NCBI GenBank assembly: GCA_030267565.1
Contig: BRXU01000001.1
Coordinates: 992,001 to 1,056,000 of the forward strand
Source: Pleodorina starrii
Lineage: Eukaryota > Chlorophyta > Chlorophyceae > Chlamydomonadales > Volvocaceae
DNA length: 64,000 nt
Direction: 5' to 3'
In this document: positions 30,801-42,391 of the stretch, one piece after another
How the letters are laid out: each line of letters opens with the position of its first letter
Numbering within the stretch: position 1 is the first letter of the stretch
The notes under the pieces: model-generated
Seen by the model: the letters and a program-made list of their open reading frames with translations, nothing else
Told to the model about the DNA's origin: nothing
Database searches by the model: none
Program-made: the position numbers and the translations under genes

Positions 30801-33800
30801 ACACACTGGGCCCCCCCGTGTCCGCCGCCGCCCCTCGCGCCGCACCCCTTCTCTCTCCCCCTTTCTCCCTCCTTTCTCCTCCCCTTTCCTCCCCCCCTCC
30901 GGCCTATACGTGGATAACCCCCCGCCCCAAACACACCCACACACCCACACACCCACACAAACGCCGCCTCTCACTCTCTCCCCCACCCCCTCACCCACCA
31001 GCTCATGCATGTACGAGAAGTAGCCCACGCGGCCGTATCCGTGTTCCGACCAGAACCTGCTCCCGGGGGCCAGAGCGGAGCGGAGGACCGCCAGCAGGGG
31101 AGAGGGCAGGGCGCCGTCCACAGCAGCCACGTAGCGGGGCCAGTCGGCAGGGCACCCGGACGTCGGCAGCGGGGGGCCAGCAGCGGGAGGGCTGGCGGGA
31201 GTGGCGGCGTCGGCCGTAGCGGTGGTGGCGGCGGTGGTGGCGGTGGTGGTGGTGGTGGTGGTGTGGGCTGATGGTTCGAGGAGGAGAGGGTCGAGCGGGT
31301 AGTGAAGGACCTACGGGGGATGGTGGGGGTGGGGGCGGGTGGGGGGGGTGAGGAGCGGCGGTGGGGCGGCAGGAGTAGGCAGGTGGGCAGCCGGGGGTGG
31401 GGTGGGGGGTTGGGGGGAGGAGGTGACCCAGGCGACGCGCGGGAGGGCTGACCCCGTGACCCACCGACCCACCCACCCACAAACAGAAACAAAACAAAAA
31501 AGTACAAAAATCAAACCCACATCGAACTGCCCCAACCCCAACCCAATCCGACGGCCCACAGATTCAATCGCTATCGCCAGCCTCTCACCCCACCCCCACC
31601 CCCACCACCACCCGATCCACCCCCCACCCTCTCCCGCCATCACTGCGGGCTCATCTTCACCCACTCCCACTCCCACCCCACCCAAGACCCCTCCCCACCT
31701 GCCTCGCCAGCCGGTGTGTGAAGTCCAGCGCCTCCAAGTGCCCCACCGCCTCACCGTCCCGCCCCGCCTGACACAACAGCATCGCCAGAGACCGCCGCGC
31801 AGCCGCCCCCGCCTCCCACTCCCGCCGGCAAGCCGCGTTGGACTCCAACAGCAAATCCCCACCATCCCCACCACCACCCCCGCCATCCCCCCCGCCATCA
31901 CCACCCCCTCCCCCTCCCCCTCCTCCTTCTCCCCCGCCTCCCCCCGCCAGCCTCTCTGCGGTGTCCAGTGCCGCCCGGAGTCGCATCTCCGCCTGCTGCA
32001 AGTGGCTCGGCGTGTCGGCACGAGCCAGCAGCGCCTGGCCGGGAGTTGGCGGAGGGGTAATGAAAACGGCACCGCAGCGGAGGGACGCAGGGCAGGGCAG
32101 GGCGGGAGTTGGCGGGGATTGGCGGGGGTAGGAGGGGGTAGGAGGGGATGACCATAACATGCATGTGAAAGGACGGAGTGCTACAAAGGAGGGGTGTGGG
32201 CGTGTAGGGAGAGGAGGAGGAGGAGGAGGCTGGGTAGCTGCGAGGCGGCCAAACTCCGGTCGTTTCTGTACTCCCTCAACCCACGTTTTGTGTGTGTATG
32301 ACTGTATGTGAGAGAGAGTCATGGTAACCGAGATCGACCCCAAACCCCTCCCCCTCCTCCCCGCCCCCACCACGCCAATACCCGGCTGCGGTACCATCTT
32401 TCTTGCCTCCCCCTTCCACCCCCCTTCCCAGCCCCCGCCCTTGAGGCTCTATCGTGTCCTACCTTCAAACCCCCCTACACCTGCCCAGCCCCACCACCTC
32501 CTATCGTCGGTACTACCCGCCACCCTACCCCCTGACCCCCCTCCCCGCTCCCCGCTCCTCCCCACACACCCACCTGGCCCAGCGCCACCCCCGCCGCCAC
32601 AAAGTCGGGGAACAGCTCCAGAGCCGCCCCCAGGTGGGCCGCCTCCCCCGCCTCGCGCCGGGGGAACATGCGGCCCAGTAGCTTGCCTGGTTGGGGGGAG
32701 GAGGTACGACACCGTCCGGTACGTACACATGTGGTGTGGGGAGGTAGGGTTGGTAGGGGGTTGGGGTTGGGGGGATGGGGGCCTGAGAGTGATGACATGT
32801 GTGCCGTACATGGTATTGGTTGGGGGAGGGCAACCCGCTCTGATATCCCAGATATGAAAACCCTAAAACCCCGACACCCCCGAGGTGCTGTGTAGGATCA
32901 GCTGGGAGGTCGGTGGCTGGGAGGTCGTACGCTCCCGAGTGAGCCCGGGTTGTGCCCAGCTGCCCACGCCAGCTCTCCAGTCCCGCCCCCCCCCCCTCTC
33001 CAGCCTCCCCCTTCAGCCCCCCCTCTCTCTTGCCCCCGCCTTCCGCCCCCCTCTCCAGCCGCAGGGCCCCAATCGTCCATCTGACCATCCGCATGGCCGG
33101 GTGGAGTTGGGTCGGGCTGGGTACCTCCTTCCGGGCACGGGCCCGAATCGTCCTGGCTACATCATGCGCACGGTCGGGTCGGATAGGGTAGGGTTGGGTT
33201 GGGTCGGGTATCTCCTTCCGATCGGACGACACGAAGCCGTGAAGGAGCAGCCAGTCACTGCGTTATCGTTGAACCGGCGGTTCAACGATAACCGCCCGCC
33301 CGTCCGCCCGCCCGCCCGCCCGCCCGCCCGCCCGCCCGCCCGCCCGCCCGCCCGCCCGCCCGCCCGCCCGCCCGCCCGCCCGCCCGCCCGTTATACAACA
33401 CGCCCGCTTTTAGCCGCCGGTGGCTTAAAATGCAGCCCCCGGCCAGCCCCAACGGCACGCGCGGCACGCGTCCGGACTGCCGTACTGCCGTACCTATCTC
33501 CAGATGACAGCTCGCCAGCAGGAAGCCCGGCTCGTCCTGCCAGTCCTCAAGATCCAGATCCAAACTGTGCCGTACGACGGGACCGTACGACGCCATCCCG
33601 GCCGCCAACGCTTCCAGTTCCGGCCACACCGCCGCCAGCGGATCTACCGCCGCCGCCGCCGCCGCCGAAGGCGGAGCTGTCGCCTTGCCGCCGCCGCCGC
33701 CGCCGTCGCTCGTCCCGCCGTTGGTGCAACAGCCGTTACCGTTACCGCTCCCATTGCCGTTCGCCATTTCGACGTCGACGTCCGGTGCTGCGGCAGCGGC

Positions 33801-34404
33801 GGCGGCGGCCGGTGCTGCGGGTGGCGGCGGCGGCGGCGGCGGCGCCAGTCCCATTCGGGTCTGCAGTAGCCTGGCTGCCGCCGCCAGAGCGGTGAGGGCC
33901 TCCGCATCCGAGCGGCCGCTGGTGAGGGGGCTCCAGCCTCGGATGGCGGACAGGCCGCGCTTGTAGAGCGACAGGGGGGTGGCGGCACTGCACGGTACGG
34001 TGCGGTGAGGTGAGGTGAGGTGAGGTGCGGCGCGATAGGCGGGTTTGATTGGGATTGGTCGGGGTTGATCGGGGTTGAGGAGGGCAGAGGAGGGAGGGGG
34101 GATGGAGTGCGGAGGCGGTGCATGTGGGGGCGTGTACGAGGGCGATGAGAGTGGATTGGGAAAGGGGACGGGGAGGTGGGGCTTTGGGGACTGCGAGGCG
34201 GCTGGCAGCTTGGCGCAGGGCCGTTAGGGGATGTGGGTCAAGATATGGGGGGTCACCCGTGGGTGCATTGCAAGTCGGCAAGTGGCACAGGGGCGCCACG
34301 AGTGGCACGGGACGGGACGACTGGGGGGTCGCGGAATGGCTACGCAGTACCCACCTGGGTGCGGCCGCTCCCTTGCGCTTGGCTGCACCTCCTTTTGGCG
34401 CCAT
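27805..34404 (-). CDS. TPR-like plus 2-oxoglutarate/Fe(II)-dependent oxygenase
   Basis: Ten exons on the minus strand join in phase: 34404-34355, 33987-33494, 32686-32574, 32034-31699, 31310-30999, 30232-30019, 29359-29325, 28979-28892, 28577-28490, 28051-27805 (TGA). Total 658 residues. The start is MAPKGGAAKRKG, a basic N terminus. Residues about 20-330 look like TPR-type helices (GKLLGRMFPRREAGEAAHLG, ARRSLAMLLCQAGRDGEAVG) broken by poly-Gly, poly-Pro and poly-Ala. Then a double-stranded beta-helix core: HFD (His483, Asp485), NPIVSAVIYLTG, GGPTLVTP, GWLVYPRDNRVGMFDSTVLH (distal His547) and YRITLMIAFW (Arg563). This is the HxD...H...R set binding iron and 2-oxoglutarate. The layout resembles prolyl-hydroxylase-like oxygenases; the substrate is unknown. 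Confidence 0.85.
33262..33292. repeat. Perfect hairpin, 14-base arms
   Basis: GTTATCGTTGAACC, loop GGC, then its exact reverse complement. It lies in the oxygenase intron between exons 2 and 3 and directly abuts a (CCCG)n array. Confidence 0.95.
33293..33390. repeat. (CCCG)n tetranucleotide array
   Basis: About 98 bases of nearly pure CCCG/CGCC repeat next to the hairpin, within an oxygenase intron. Confidence 0.97.
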
Positions 34405-34807
34405 GGAGTGAAACCCTTACGTTGGAAGGTGTGGGTCGATGTGCTACGCCGATATGAGCATTAATATGGCGGCTGCCATGTGACGGAAGCAGTTAGCGTG
34501 AACCTATTCACACAAACTGTAGCTGCCGTCTCCGGCATATTACAATATGGCATGCGATGGTCGACTCCAAAATTGAAGCCATGCATAATGTAGGGTTTCA
34601 CATTTTCGCATGTACCCGTGCAAGCCGTACCGGAAAGGGAGTCTGCTTTGCTTCGTTGCTGGCACAGCAAAGACGAGGCAAACTCGCGGTGATCCTTAGG
34701 GTGTATATGTGGCAGGATAGAACATAGAGCTAGTTTTACCGTTTAGTAGAGGTCGCGACCGACCCAGGGCCAGTACTCAAGAGTTTCGCGTGCGCCAACC
34801 AACTCCC
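34405..34807. promoter_or_regulatory. Divergent intergenic promoter region, 403 bp
   Basis: Separates the start codons of the minus-strand oxygenase and the plus-strand methyltransferase, so it must hold both 5' UTRs and both core promoters unless transcripts start within genes. It is AT-richer than its surroundings. TATATG at about 34705 could serve the plus strand, and an ATTAAT stretch at about 34459-34464 could serve the minus strand. No firm element can be assigned. Confidence 0.6.
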
Positions 34808-37105
34808 ATGGCCACGAACGAGAATCAACTTGATGTTCTGCTTCAAGCCGTAGAAGAGGTGGTGGAGCAGCCTGAGGACCTCGAGGGCTGTGAGAAATTG
34901 ATAGAGGGCAGTTCGCTGAAGAACAACTTCCTCCGCATAGGCCAGGCACTTGTGACCATAAACGATCGAAAGCTGTATAAGAGGGGGGGAATGTCATCGT
35001 TCACTCAGTACATAGAGCAAAAGAGCGATTTTGGGTTCGGACCTCGGCAGGCCCTCCGCCTACTTGCAGCGACGCGCCTGGTCCGGAATTTTCCGCCAAC
35101 GATTGCTCTGCCCACCAGCGAGCGGCAGGTGCGCAATTTGATTGCCTGTTCCGGGGCCTGAAGCGTGGCGGAAATGTCGGTGGACCCAGTGGTCACTTAC
35201 CTAACTGTATCCGCCGAAAGCCCCCTCTTCAATGTATATGGGGCCTGCTTGCCGAGCATTCTTGATGCTATCCTGCTGGTACCAAATGGAAATGTTCGCG
35301 GTGTTCTTGGTCGCGGCAGAATGATTCGGCCTGCAGGACGCCTTCCGAGCGTGCAGCTATACATTCCATTGCATTCTTGTGCAAATAAAGAAAGTCTGGG
35401 CTATAAGCAATGCTTGTCCGGGCGTCTGAATGGTGACAACAAAACACCCCTGCCTAATTTCAGCCACCCAACCTAATACACGTGTGTGTACTTATAAAGC
35501 ATGTCTCAATTTTTGGCGGCCGTGCCAAAACTGCCTGTGCCAAAGCGGGACACCGACCAGCTGCGACACACACTCCTTCCCTTCCCCCCCCCCTCTCGCT
35601 CCGCTCCCCCACCCCCAACCCCCAGGTCCGCGCGCTGGTGGGTCTGGAGCAGCAGCAGGCGGTCAAGGTGTGGGTCAAGGCCAACCTCATCGCCCAGGAG
35701 ACCGGGGTGCCGCTGACCCACCGGCTCGTGGAGAGCGTGCTGGGCAAGGAGCTGCCCGCCAGCTACCGCCAAGCCACGCGGGACTGGCAGGTGGGTCGGG
35801 TCGGGGTTTGGGTTTGGGGTTGGGTCGGGGGTCTGGGTTTGGGCGAGAAAGGCCGGTGCGAATGTAATCCTTGAGGTAGGGGGGTGCACCTTCGCCGCGA
35901 GCCAGGCCGCGCGGGCCAGCCAGGCAGGTGCATCGGGTCGGAGTGGCGGAGGAACGTTTGCGCCCCGGCCTTCCGCACATCACTCTGCTGCCCTGAGAAT
36001 AAACAAGTTCAGGACGGAAGAGGCGCGGCCTTGTCGTTGCTGCTAGCAGACGTCAGGAGGCAGGAGGGGCTCTTGCCCGTCCCCGCCCTTCGCCGGCCTC
36101 TTGTCTCTGTCTACGCACCCCTTCCACCCCCTTCTCCCGCCGCGCCCATTCCCCACCCTCCCTCCCTCCCACCCCCCCCCCCTCTCCCTCCCCAGGACTA
36201 CGTGTCCCCCGACTCCGAGTACTACGCCACCCCCGCCCACATCCTGACCGCCGTGCGCAAGATGTTCGGCGGGGTGATCGACCTGGACCCCTGCTCCGAC
36301 GAGCAAGCCAACGAGTCCGTCAAGGCCGCCCGGTTCTACAGCGCGGAGGAGGACGGACTGGCGCCGGAGAACGCCTGGGCGGGAAAGGTGGGCGATGGAG
36401 ACGATGCGGTTCGCAGCGGGGGGAAGGGCAAGGGGGGGAGGCGGGGTGGGGAGGGGAGGGGAAGGGCGGGAAAGTGGCGATAAGACATCGGTAGTGTTGC
36501 GTAACTTCATTCTCTTGCCACGCCGTCCCCCAAGCCCAACGCCCCGCCCATGCCTCCCTCCACCTCTCCGCCACTTCTTCCCCAACTGGCCTCCCCCACC
36601 TCTCCCCGCACCTCCCGCCCTCTCCCCCCCCCTTCCCGCACCTCCACCACCCGCCCGGCAGATCTTCATCAACCCCCCCTCGGGCATCCAGGGCAGCGAG
36701 CCGCTCCAGGGGCTGTTCCTGGAGCGAGCCATCCGCGAGGCCGCCTCCGCCCCCACCACCACCGAGTGTCTGCTGCTGCTCAAGGCGGCGGTGGGACAGC
36801 GCTGGTTCGGCCGCGTCTTCGATCACCCGCACTGTTGGCTGGCGGAGAGCAAGGCGGGGGCCAAGAAGGCAGGCGGGAGCAAGCGGGCCTCGGGGGCGGC
36901 GGCGGCGGCAGCGGCGGCGGCGGCGGCTGACGAGGGCGGCGGTGGCGATGCGGCGGCGGCGGCGGGCAAGGGCCCCCGCGGCATGGTGGTGGTGTACGTG
37001 GGCCGCCGGGTGAACGAGTTCTGCACCCACTTTGGGGACATGGGGCACATCCCCGGCCTCAACACGTGGGCTGGGACGTCCCGGGGGGCTGCGGGCCGGG
37101 GGTGA
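34808..37105 (+). CDS. Phage-type DNA N6-adenine methyltransferase (Dam family)
   Basis: Four exons join in phase: 34808-35128, 35626-35790, 36196-36387, 36662-37105 (TGA). Total 373 residues. The N-terminal ~160 residues (FLRIGQALVTINDRKLYKRG, then PTSERQVRALVGLEQQQAV) resemble phage and plasmid regions that sit next to ParB-like or methylase domains. The catalytic part has YYATPAHILTAVRKMFGG, IDLDPCS (residues 190-196, cofactor side), an AN...A..FY..EEDGL...W block and FINPPS (NPP at 230-232, the (D/N)PP(Y/W) catalytic motif). This is the order of the phage Dam family, not of the MT-A70 enzymes of eukaryotes. An Ala/Gly/Lys-rich insert at about 315-335 and spliced exons show a eukaryotic gene. 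Likely role: methylating adenine in DNA. Related domains occur in DIRS retrotransposons, but no reverse transcriptase is nearby. Confidence 0.85.
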
Positions 37106-40100
37106 GAAGGAGCCCGCAGGGTCTGTCCGCAGGCCTCTTCACCCCCTTCACCCCCTTCACCCGGGGGTGAGAAGGAGCCCGCTGCGGTTCCGGCCCCCAA
37201 GAAGGGGCGTGAAGGGGCCGCATGTAGCCTGCAGGCCTGAAGGGAAGGCAACTGAAGCCAGCTGGGGTCGGGTCAGCCAGCGCTGCCGCCCGCTCATAAA
37301 GATTGGGCGGAGCAGGGTGTGCGCCGGTGGCGGCGCACTGGCGGCCCCTCGCTCCCGGCGGGACATGACACGTGATGATGTGATCTGTGACTGCGCACCC
37401 GCGCGCGCTCTCTCGAAGGACCAAGTCCGTGACCTATCTGTGATCTATTTGTGCGAACGCGGAGGTGTACGATGGTTTCGGCGCTCGTGTGGGTCGTCGT
37501 CTTGCCTGCTCTGTATATCTATATACGTACCCTCGTCCACTCGCGGCCATAGCTAGCCCTGGCCCGGTGTGCGGATCGCTGTCGCTGTTTGGACCGGGAG
37601 TACCGGGTGAAGAACGGGCGGTGGTGACCCGTGGGTCGGTTGAGTTCGTGAGCCGCCAAGCATGTAGGTACGGGTAGGTTCGTGTGTACTCGGTTCGATT
37701 CGGTCCGAGTTTAGGTCGGGTTCGGAGTCCATGACACTTAAGGGGAGGGAGGTGGTGTGGGGGACCCGCTGGCCGGTCTCCGGCCTTCTCCGGCGTGGCA
37801 TGGCCTGCGCGGTCGGGCGGCGGAGCGGCGGAAGGGGAGCCGGTTTCGAAGCCGTAAGGCCGTAGGGTTGGTCGCCTGGGCGAGAGCGCGGCGGCGTTTC
37901 GGACCTCTGCGGCGGCGAGGGCCTGGCGGGAGGCGGGTGGCAGGAAGCGGCTCCACCGGGGAGGGAGGAGGGGGAGGGAGGAGGGGGGCTGGTTGGGGGC
38001 GTTGGCGCTGACGCGACGTCATCGTGATATGGCAAAGGGCGCACGAGCACGCGAGTAGGCTGCTGTAGGCAGTACAAAGTGCATGCTGCAGCAACGGTAC
38101 CAGTAGCAGCAGCAGCAGCGTGTCTAGAAGGTTCTGCGGCGGGCAGGCAGGCGGGCGGGTGAGCACGTGGGTACGCACGCACGCAGGAGGAGGTGCGGCT
38201 GGGCGGGGGGACGGGCGGAGGGCCGCGTTCCTGGTCGGTCGGTCGGTCGGTCGATCGGGCACCGACAGTAGGCACCGGAGGTTCAATGTCAGGACGGACG
38301 GATAGGGGGATGGAGGGATGGAATGGGAGAGTGGGATCCAGTGCCGGGTGGGTGGGTGGGTGGGTGGGTGGGCTTCCCCGCGTCGCAGCCCTCCTCACGG
38401 GCCTGACCGCGCCTGGGCGTAGGGGGTTGGAGGGCTGCGGTACACGAATGAGACTTAGATGTCAGGAAGCCCGTTCCCCCGGGCGGCGTGTTGACGACTG
38501 CGTGAATTGGTGGTTGTGCAAGCGACGTAGCGACGTGTGTGAACAGCGACCGACCGGGCGATCTTTCATTGAACTGGTTCATTGCGATGCAGTGCAGTGT
38601 GGTGCGGTGGAGGGGGGCCGCGCGGCGCGGTGAGGTGCGCGGCGCCCGGAGGCGGAACGGAGGCAACGTTGGCGAACGGGCCCGGTGGGTGTGTGTGTAT
38701 GTGTTGCATAGGTTCTTTGGTTCACTGCTGCCGGTAGGTGCGGCGACCAGGCGAGGTGACGTGTCTTTGGGTGTCCATGCAGGGGTACGACACGGTACCA
38801 CTTAAGTGTGTGTGCATGCGGGGGCTACGGTAGTGTCAGGTGCAGCCAGTTCGATTCGACGCCGTGCTCTCGCCAATGTGCCGTGCGATGTGGTGGAGCA
38901 GCGCCGGTGGGGGCGAGAGAGGACCTTGGTTGTCTGGCTTGCTGGTGCTGCGCCCGGCGGTGTGAAGAGCTTGGCATTTTATTGTGAACTCTTAGCAGCA
39001 GCAGCAGCAGCAGCAGTAGTTGTTGACGGGGAGGGCACCGGTTTTGAACGTTAAAGGAGCTTCGCGGATTCGGCTGGCGGGCGCTGGTGGATATGTGGAT
39101 GTGCGGATGTGGTCGCGGACGGGCGGTGCATCGCGGCGGAAAGCAATAGGATCAAAGGTTGGCCGTCCAGTGCAGGTGACATATACATATCATTCGTTCT
39201 GCCATTTCAGGGCGGCTAGGGTGAGGCCTCGTTTCGTTTCGTTTCGTTTCTTGGTTTGGTTTTGGCTTCTTGGTAATGTGCTGATGACAGTAGGGCAAGG
39301 TGCTCGTTTGGGCTTGCGGGGGCGCTGTGGCGCATTTTTGGGCACAACCGCCGCCCGGTGGGTCAACTGAACCAACGCATGAACATCTCACCTTCGCATT
39401 CATTCTTTGTCGACGGGGTACGGAGTACCGTACATACCGTGTAGTTTCGGTTGTACGACACTGGAGGGCTGTGAACCTGTGATCACCGGTATCTGGCAAC
39501 TGTCACAGTTGGCGACAGTGGCGGTCAGTCCCAACCGCCTCCTCCTGGTATTGCCTTTACCGCAACGCGCAAACCGCAAAGGCTGTCGCAACAGGGCCTG
39601 TGCAGATGCACGCGCCCGTGCGCCCGTCTTGCACGCGGGTGGGGATGTCCCTGCCAACACAGCGCTCCGTTAGGGGCATCGGTTTGCCGCGGGCTGACCT
39701 CTTGACCATTCCGCGGCGGCCACGCCAGTTGTCAACCCCCCAACTGCCAACCAACCAACCAACCGACCAACCGATTGTGAGACCTCGGGCGGCAGCACTC
39801 CTGCCTATTGAAACTTGGATTGAGGAGGTGGCCCCCAGCGGATGATCCTATCCAACAACCAGCAGGCGTCGAATGTGTTGCCTGCTTGCCTCTCTCATTC
39901 CGCCTCCCCAAGTGACCCCCCACGGTCCTGAAGTGGGTCACGCTGGGAACCAAAACAGAACACCGGTGGTTCCAAAGGGCACGGGAATTGCCTGGGGCTG
40001 AGATTGTACCAAGCACAGACATTCGAGCAGTGAAAACGCCTTTGGGTTGCGGTAGTCGGAAATCAGGTGGCGGATGCAACGGGCAGCGGCCTTGGTCCGC

Positions 40101-42391
40101 TGGCGTGGCGTGGCGCTGGATGCAGTTCGGGGTTTGGAGCACAGCGTCCATTCGGCAGTGCCGAAGGATACCGGTGAGAGCGGAGAGCCGCAGCCAGGCA
40201 GCCGACGCGAGCAGTGGTGGTGGTGGGGGAGGTGCGGGTGCGGCTGCCGTTGCGTTGTCTGACTCCTTGGCCGTCCACGCACGCTGGAAAGGCAGCGAGG
40301 TGAGGGAGCCGCATCGGCGGGGAACGGGGGGCGCGCCCATTACGATGCAAGGCCCCCCCCCGGTGGCTACGCGTCGCGGGGCCTGGAAATCGGCTGCAGT
40401 GCCTGCTGATGCTGATGCAGACTTCTTCACACTCCACGACACCAGGTTATCTCGGGGAGGCCTCCATGTACCGGCGATTCCGCCGTTATTACATAGCCCA
40501 CGCGCGCAAATTGTACGTTGAGCACCGTGCGCCGTAATTACCTTGCCACACGCGCGACAAACCAAGAGTCAACCTCACAACGCTCTCATTATTATAGCTA
40601 CTAGCAGCACCGCTACGCTCATCATACATCATACTCAGCAGCAGCAACGCCACCGCCGGCACGGCCCCTGACAGCCCTCACTTCCCAGCCATATGCTCCA
40701 CATGCCAAATTACCGTACTCCCTCACAATCACAGGGTACCGTACTCTTACAACAAACGCCGTTATGCGCTACAAACATTTTCTACAGGACATTGCGGGGC
40801 CGGCAAACAAGCCCCAATTTACAACCGTAACAATTATGATGCACACAGCAGTGCGTCGTCGTCGTCGGCTGGGCTGGCTGTCTGGCCAAAGGGGTGGCTT
40901 GCGACGGTGGTGCGCGCGTCGGCGCTTGCCGCGGATTTCCGCGCCAATCGTAGCCCGCGCGAGCGACGCCTTTCCCCATACATGCGCAGCCACAGCCCCC
41001 CGCTCCTCCTTTCAGCTCTTCAGTTTCTTCTTGACAGCCCCCGTTCACTTTGAAGCGGCACAGCAGCAGCAGCAACCGCATAGCTCCCTCCCTCTGTCCA
41101 ATACACACGAGAGAAAACACTCTCAACTCGACCCACGCCGCATCATCTCGCCCTCCAATCCACCAAGTGCCTTACGTGCAGCACACACCCACGCACATAC
41201 ATGTACACATACATCCTTGTTGTCTGAATGGCATTTGGTGGCACTCGGGAGCGCCAAGTCGCCCAAGGCCCCTGGACGTGGCCGCGCCAAAGAAGGCATC
41301 CCTGCCGAACGTCCGACGAATCTGTAGCCTTTTCCTCTTTGCTTTTTCGAGTCTTCTTCTCTTTTTGCTCTCGCCGTAGGCAGGAATGGCACGGCTGCTG
41401 TACTGTCGGTACCATACGGCCGCACGAACGAACGAACCAACTACAGCCCGCCCCAATCTCCGCTCGCTGGCACCTGGAGGGGCGAGGCCGCTTGGTGTCT
41501 CCCCGCCCCCACAACCCGCTCCTTCTAACCTCGCTTTTTCTCGACTCTCTTCCGGTGATCCCTCGAAAGTCAGCAGCAGCTGGGCGGCTGCGCCGAAACG
41601 CCACACATACACACACAAACACACACACGGCACATACCCGCCAGCGCCGCAACTCGAAAAGTAAAACCCAAACAAGATCCAAAGCCGGTTTCCCGGCCAC
41701 GGCAAGAAGGCAACCCGCCACTTCCCCCAATCACACCCTCAATGCTTTAGGACAGATCCGGGCAATCGCTGCGGCAGGGCGGACCGACCGAAACTCATCC
41801 ATCTAACCGAACCAAACACTAACCTCAGTCCAACCCCAGTTCACTTCCCGCACAAGGCATGAACACAAGAAACCCAAAGTGAAAAGAAAGACGACGGGCG
41901 CTGTCCCGACAACGCATTCATCCTTCCCGCTTTCGCTCGGGCCACGGCCTTCACGCCCCGTCGAGCCAGGGGCCCAATCGCCGCACACCCAAAACCAACA
42001 ATCGACATACCAAAAGCGGAACGCCTTAAGTGCCGCACCTACAATGAAAGAAATCGACGACAGCTGACGAAAAAACACACAAACATGCACAAGCGAGCAC
42101 ACACATGCACACACGCTCTCCCGGTACGCTAGTCAGTGGGCATCCGCCCCGTCAGCCCCAAGGCCCAAATCGATCCCCTTGCTTCACTTGGAAGGCAGAC
42201 CTACGGGGGCCCCACGGGAACATCAACGCACCGCTGTAATCACCCCATGTGCCGCAATCCCACGTCATGTCACGCCACGTCTTGCCATCCTGTCGTTCGT
42301 CCTGGTTGTCACTTCACTTCCCTCTCTCCCTCCCTTCCTTCCACCCGCCCTTTCTTTCGGCCTTCCTGCCTGCCAGCCTGCCTGCGCGCTT
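37106..42391. other. 5.3 kb without a trusted gene
   Basis: Lies between the 3' ends of the plus-strand methyltransferase and the minus-strand AlgH gene, so both 3' UTRs fall here. No nearby TGTAA was found for the methyltransferase. The first minus-strand TGTAA left of the AlgH gene is at 40819-40823, about 1.6 kb away. Reading frames at 37553-38398 and 39732-40565 (minus) and 39988-40521 (plus) overlap and lack domains. Microsatellites include (GGGT)n at 38347-38371 and CAG repeats at about 38997-39016. Confidence 0.5.

Noticed and set aside
33280..33400. CRISPR-like array at the CCCG repeat
   Set aside because: A simple 4-base repeat with no spacers, in a eukaryotic intron.
39732..40565. 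277-codon minus-strand frame, and the overlapping plus-strand frame 39988-40521
   Set aside because: Neither shows a domain or splice support. The GC-rich context makes both likely chance.
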